From NCBI GenBank assembly GCA_009823395.1, contig CM020513.1, positions 10,223,501 to 10,287,500 on the forward strand: 64,000 bases of DNA. Reading direction: 5' to 3'. Below the pieces are notes generated by a model, which worked only from the letters and a program-made list of their open reading frames with translations, made no database searches and was not told the origin of the DNA. The translations under genes were made by a program, and so were the position numbers. Each line of letters opens with the position of its first letter. Position 1 is the stretch's first letter. The DNA is from Thamnaconus septentrionalis. Taxonomy: Eukaryota > Chordata > Actinopteri > Tetraodontiformes > Monacanthidae. Positions 60,232 to 64,000 of the stretch are shown one piece after another.

Positions 60232-63200
60232 GCACACGCACCCACGCAGTCGTACACAACAATGACAAGAGAAGAAAACAAAACAAAAACAAAAACAAAA
60301 AAAAAATCAAGACACAAACAAAACCCCAACAAACCAAAAGAAAGGAACACAAAGTAGATGAAGTTTTGGGGAGCGGTGCAGGACGACTCTCTCTCTCCGA
60401 GGAAGAAAGGATGGAAGGTCAAAACAGTGCTGTGGAGTAGGTTGGTTGTTTTTCGGTAGCACGGAGGAGGGACGGGAGTGACTAGTAGAAAAAAATAAAA
60501 GGGAGTGGGAGGTCTTACCTCTAGATGAGATGTTGGAACTGTCTGGGGCACCTGTCACATATACACAGACATCACGCTTAAAACTTTGCTCTAAAGCACA
60601 AAAAAACGGAGGATCCCAGATCTACGCCATAATGCTTTTGATTCCACCACAAACGTGTCGTGTTCTAGCGGATTGGAAATGCAAATAGTGTAGTTTTGGG
60701 TGCAAAACTCTTGTCGAGTGTTCAGATTCGCCAGGTGGAAAATCCTTTTGTTGCACCATTGAGTGAGGAATTCAGTTTTTGTCTGTTTAGAAGGGCTGAA
60801 GACACTGAAGTGTCTGCACTGACTGTCTAGATCAGGCATGGGCAAAGCTTTTTAATCCGGCCCTCCAAATTTGAAGAAATTATATTAATAGTAAGTAAGT
60901 CAGTCATAAAATAGCTGTATTTCATCTATTTACTTAGTCTTGAAATGTAACTTCAATTAGAGCTAAATACCATAAAGGGCTTCAAAGACATATTTAGTTG
61001 TAACTTTGCTTTGGTTCATTTTCAATAGACATTAAAGCAACATGTTTTCCACATAGCCCATGATATTTTTTTTTCCTCCTATGAGGTGGCTCACCAAAAC
61101 ACCCCATCCATCTGCTCCTGCTCCGGCCCCTCTGTCAAATTTTAGAACCCATTATGGCCCAACAGTCAAAAAGTTTGCCCACCCCTGGTCCAGATGACTT
61201 GCCGTTACTCTAAGTATGAACTCAAAATATTCTATTAGTCTACTATTAAGAAGTCACACTTGTAGACCAGTAGGAGGTAAATCAGCTGCTTTCCAGGTCA
61301 AACAGGTGTTGATTGTATAAAATACAAGACAACACTGTGAGCAAACCCCAAGTTAGACTGAAGAACAGCTCTTCAGCTGTTCTTCAGTCTAACCCCTTTT
61401 ATTCCAGGGGTGAATCACCACCGCTGGGACTCCTCTTTGAGTTCACACCAAATCACAATTTTCCACTATTAGGTCATTATTTCATTATTTACTCCCACCA
61501 TCTCCTTTTTCAAGGAGGACTTTGGGGGGCGTTCAATGGACTCGTTAAAATCTGAGAGACTTTCCTCCTCAGAGGTCACCATGACCTTGATATCATTGTT
61601 TCTAATTGGTTGTACATTCCGCAGGGCACGTGTTCCTTCGCCAGAAAGCCCTCCGGCTCTGCGGAGTCCGAGGGATTGTCCTTTGTGTTGAACTTTCAGT
61701 TTGCTTTGAGTTTGGAGACTAAAACCGCATCCTTTAAATATCCACCACCAGAGTCTCACCTCTGTCTGCTCCTAGCAGCAGTTTCTAAAATTCCCCGTCC
61801 GTTGACGGGTAGAATTACAATGATCTCGGAGATGACGATGCCAGAAAACAACACTTTTGTATCCTATAGAATCCAGCAGTAGTAAAACCTTGCCTTTTTA
61901 TCATAGTTTACAGTCACGCCACAACGCTCCCTAACAGACAGCACTGTGTTTTAGTACTAGTTGGAGGTTCTAATGTAAAGTCTGCTTGAGGAGCACGGCA
62001 ACGTGACACTGGTGACTAAGGTCACATCAACAGAAAACACGGCTACGGCACACAGCTACGGATTTACCTGCTGCCTGAACCATTACCAGCTGATTTTGGC
62101 AGAGTTTTGCAGCTGGGGTGAGTAAAGAGACTTTACCTAGATTGTTATTGGAGAAGATGAGTGGAGCCTGTTAATGAGGCGGGGTAGAGCGGGAAGCCAG
62201 GGTGCTTTTTTTTTTTTTTTTTTTTCAAAAATAAAATAAAATAAAAAAAGATGAAAGGCTACCTGAGATTCTGGATAATGCCTGAGTGTTGGCAGCGGAG
62301 GAGTCGGTGCACAGCTCCAGGGGAAACTGCAGCTGCTCTTCGGTCTCGCTGCATCCTGAAAAAGGTTTATTTTTGGAATGTTTAGCTCGCTTACATGTTG
62401 CATCGACATAAAATTGACGTGTCCCATACAGGAAGGAGGATTTTTATTTAAGTTTTCATTTTGAGTTTTAAGTTGAAATTTCGTGAATAAAGTCAAGATT
62501 TCGTGAAGAGTCGACATAAAAAAAGACGAAATTTCGTGAATAAAATCAACGTAAAAAAAAACATGAAATTTTGTGAATACAGTGCAAAATTTTGATTTTA
62601 TTCATCTATTTCAGATTTTCTACGTCAGCTTTATTCTCAAAATTGCAACTTTAATCTCGAAATTTCAACTTTTTTCTTGAATTGGAAACTTGGAAAAAAA
62701 ACCATTCTATCTTAATTTTTTCTCTTCTTGTGGCCCTAATCCTCCTCCGTATGTGACAAACTATTCAATCTGTAAACCTTTGGAGGCAGGTTTTTCTGAT
62801 GGCTTCTCCTGAGTCTGGTCTTTGTCAAACGTCATGGCCACTGCCGTCACGGCAACCTGGGTGACAATGTGACGAGAAAAAAAGAAAAAAAACATTTCAT
62901 TAAATGTTTGTGCATTTATTTTATTTTTTTTAAGAATGACATGGCCTGGATCTCCCCACCTGGATGAGCTCTTCTTCTGGCACTGCTACAGTGAAGTTGA
63001 GATGACAGAGACAGCAGGGGATCATGGAGCGTAGTTTAAAGTAGAAACTCTGTTGGGAGAGAGACAAAAAAAACAAAACACAATTCAGTGTAGCCATAAA
63101 CAGTGAAAGCACATGTTTGCCAGTGTGTTAAGAAACTCTCACCTTCAGCAGATTTTCACAGAGATCAGTGAAGATCTTGTTCAAGCCTTGGTTGGTAAGA

Positions 63201-63241
63201 TTGACGTTGCTCAACCTTAAGACTCTCACTGATGTAAACAT
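57676..63241 (-). CDS. c2cd5: C2 domain-containing protein 5 (CDP138), C-terminal part; 5' end outside window
   Basis: C2CD5 is an Akt2 substrate with an N-terminal calcium/lipid-binding C2 domain, needed for insulin-stimulated GLUT4 vesicle insertion. Only the last 284 residues are here; the C2 domain lies to the right. Minus exons in coding order: 63241-63143, 63049-62960, 62856-62778, 62355-62263, 60551-60519, 58848-58655, 58551-58405, 57795-57676; the sum is in frame to TGA. Recognised stretches: NVNLTNQGLNKIFTDLCENL, FKLRSMIPCCLCHLNFTVAV, GCSETEEQLQFPLELC, VTVVKMTPLSFLPG, YLGIINMFFIRETTSLRE, VSGFLHSFIAEVFAMVRAHV, ALGGNAVVSYSMKECVFMEN, AQCLINVSGDAVICV. The 33-base exon at 60519-60551 may be alternatively spliced. 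The tail after DAVICV is diverged from mammals. Confidence 0.95.
57846..58346. mobile_element. Palindromic element with GAATAAAGTTGAAATTTC tandem core, copy 1
   Basis: Ends TTGACTATGGAAAGAGGATTAGGG and CCCTAATCCTCTTTCATAGTTGAC are inverted repeats. Between them about 370 bases are imperfect 20-26-base units of the type AATAAAGTTGAAATTTCGAG. It fills most of the last c2cd5 intron. No reading frame. Confidence 0.7.
59040..60235. repeat. (GT)n/(CA)n microsatellites and homopolymer runs in a c2cd5 intron
   Basis: GT tracts lie at about 59081-59104, 59960-59978 and 59991-60023, and a CA tract at about 60196-60230. T runs are near 59357-59376 and A-rich sequence at 60270-60306. No exon is supported between 58849 and 60518. 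Confidence 0.9.
60833..61190. mobile_element. hAT-type MITE, opposite-strand copy
   Basis: Begins CAGGCATGGGCAAAGCTTTTTAATCCGG and ends AAGTTTGCCCACCCCTGGTC: the reverse orientation of 20638-20995, sharing the AATATAATTTCTTCA-type interior. It lies in a c2cd5 intron. Confidence 0.75.
62456..62755. mobile_element. AATAAAGTTGAAATTTC palindromic element, copy 2 (partial)
   Basis: The tandem AAGTTGAAATTTCGTGAATAAAGTC core and the right end GTGGCCCTAATCCTCCTCC match 57846-58346. The left terminal repeat is not clear. It lies between two c2cd5 exons. Confidence 0.6.
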
Positions 63242-63399
63242 CTGGAAAACAGACGATCAAACACACAGCGTGATAAAAACAACTTGGCACTCTAACAATA
63301 CAGTATATGTGCAATATTTCTGAACACCCCAGGAATCTAATTTATGACTGTAATGGAAAATAAGCATTCTTGCAGTATTCTTTTATTCTGTTTAGCATA

Positions 63400-64000
63400 T
63401 GTTATCCATATAATCACTACTGGTGCATGTAGTCTGTTAGTTTCATCAGTACAGCCATGTAACCATCATTTAGTAACCACGAGTATTGCACATGACGCTC
63501 AGGCGTCCATGTCTATAGTTACCCTTGTATGAGTCCTTTGTCATTGGCTACACATGTGCATATTGTATTCACCCTGGTGTACATGCTGTCATTCATGTGC
63601 TCGCCCGTCGTGCCTTTGTAACACCTATGAGGTCCTTTGTAGTCGTCGGAATCCCCTGTACAGTACACTAAGGGTTGACCCTTTCTCTAAGGGGTTGACC
63701 TTCCGGAGGCTTCTCCTCGTGTTCCGCCAGGGTGAGCTGTAAATCTGTCCAGCTAGTCTTATATTCTTTGTTTTGTCTCCTCTCATCCTCCCCTCCCCTC
63801 TCCTTTTCCTTTCTTCACCCAGCCCAAGGTATAAGAGACCTTCACTTTCTTTATCTCTTAGCACTTGTACTCGCACACACTCGGGCGCCTGCACTTGTTG
63901 CATCTGTTCGGTTGTTTGTACTGTGCTTGTGTCTCGGAGCTCCGACCCTTTCTCCATAAAATTGCTCATTACTCGGCACTTCTGCATCAGTATCTTTATT
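63400..64000 (+). mobile_element. Possible LTR-like sequence running off the right edge
   Basis: A distinct block in a c2cd5 intron with a pyrimidine-rich tract, a TATA-like GGTATAAGAGACC near 63828 and a later CATAAAATTGC followed by GTATCTTTATT, i.e. U3, TATA, R and poly(A) layout. No internal retroelement sequence lies inside the window, so this is a guess from architecture. Confidence 0.3.

Noticed and set aside
59823..60551. 242-codon minus-strand frame in a c2cd5 intron
   Set aside because: It contains CA/GT tracts and homopolymers; only its first residues (60519-60551) are a real c2cd5 exon.

Overview
The window is nuclear DNA of a teleost (ray-finned) fish. It holds multi-exon vertebrate genes with GT-AG introns, mostly short. 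Introns and spacers are rich in (CA)n and (ATT)n microsatellites and in small inverted-repeat elements of fish-genome type. I rebuilt the genes by joining exons whose splice phases fit. Exon sums close in frame for every gene except adm2, whose two exons do not share one frame.

Layout, left to right. (1) 1-14,880, plus strand: the 3' two-fifths or so of myo9a, an unconventional myosin-IXa; 19 exons give 973 residues covering the C1 zinc finger, the RhoGAP domain and a coiled-coil/Ser-rich tail, followed by a 2.3-kb 3' UTR. (2) 15.4-17.8 kb, plus: a small intact DEDDh 3'-5' exonuclease resembling the C-terminal exonuclease-like part of PML isoform I, with no room for the RING/B-box half upstream. 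(3) 20.0-31.9 kb, plus: complete 13-exon ceramide kinase (cerk). (4) 35.4-37.1 kb, plus: a four-exon gene for a 137-residue secreted prepropeptide. It contains a 28-residue segment between basic cleavage sites that loosely recalls the secretin/glucagon superfamily; this is the most novel-looking locus here. (5) 37.2-37.9 kb: a minisatellite built from CCCTAA-like units. (6) 39.6-43.8 kb, plus: adrenomedullin-2/intermedin (adm2); the mature hormone is intact, but the pro-region and the hormone lie in different frames of the last exon. (7) 45.5-48.5 kb, plus: myo-inositol oxygenase (miox), complete, with one GC-AG intron. (8) 49.2-55.3 kb, minus: lipase maturation factor 2 (lmf2), complete, with an acidic tail ending at a stop inside a tandem duplication. 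(9) 57.7-63.2 kb, minus: the 3' end of c2cd5 (CDP138), eight exons. The right edge may be an LTR-like sequence.

The order adm2-miox-lmf2 is the order seen on human 22q13.33, and cerk is on human 22q13.31. MYO9A and PML lie on human 15q23-q24 and C2CD5 on 12p12. The window is therefore a fish-specific joining of three ancestral neighbourhoods. The genes do not form a pathway. They cover Rho control (myo9a), nucleic-acid trimming (exonuclease), sphingolipid signalling (cerk), peptide hormones (locus 4 and adm2), inositol catabolism (miox), lipase folding in the ER (lmf2) and GLUT4 vesicle traffic (c2cd5). No CRISPR array, operon, rRNA or intact tRNA gene is present. Miniature elements are plentiful: at least six families occur, several in two or three copies.
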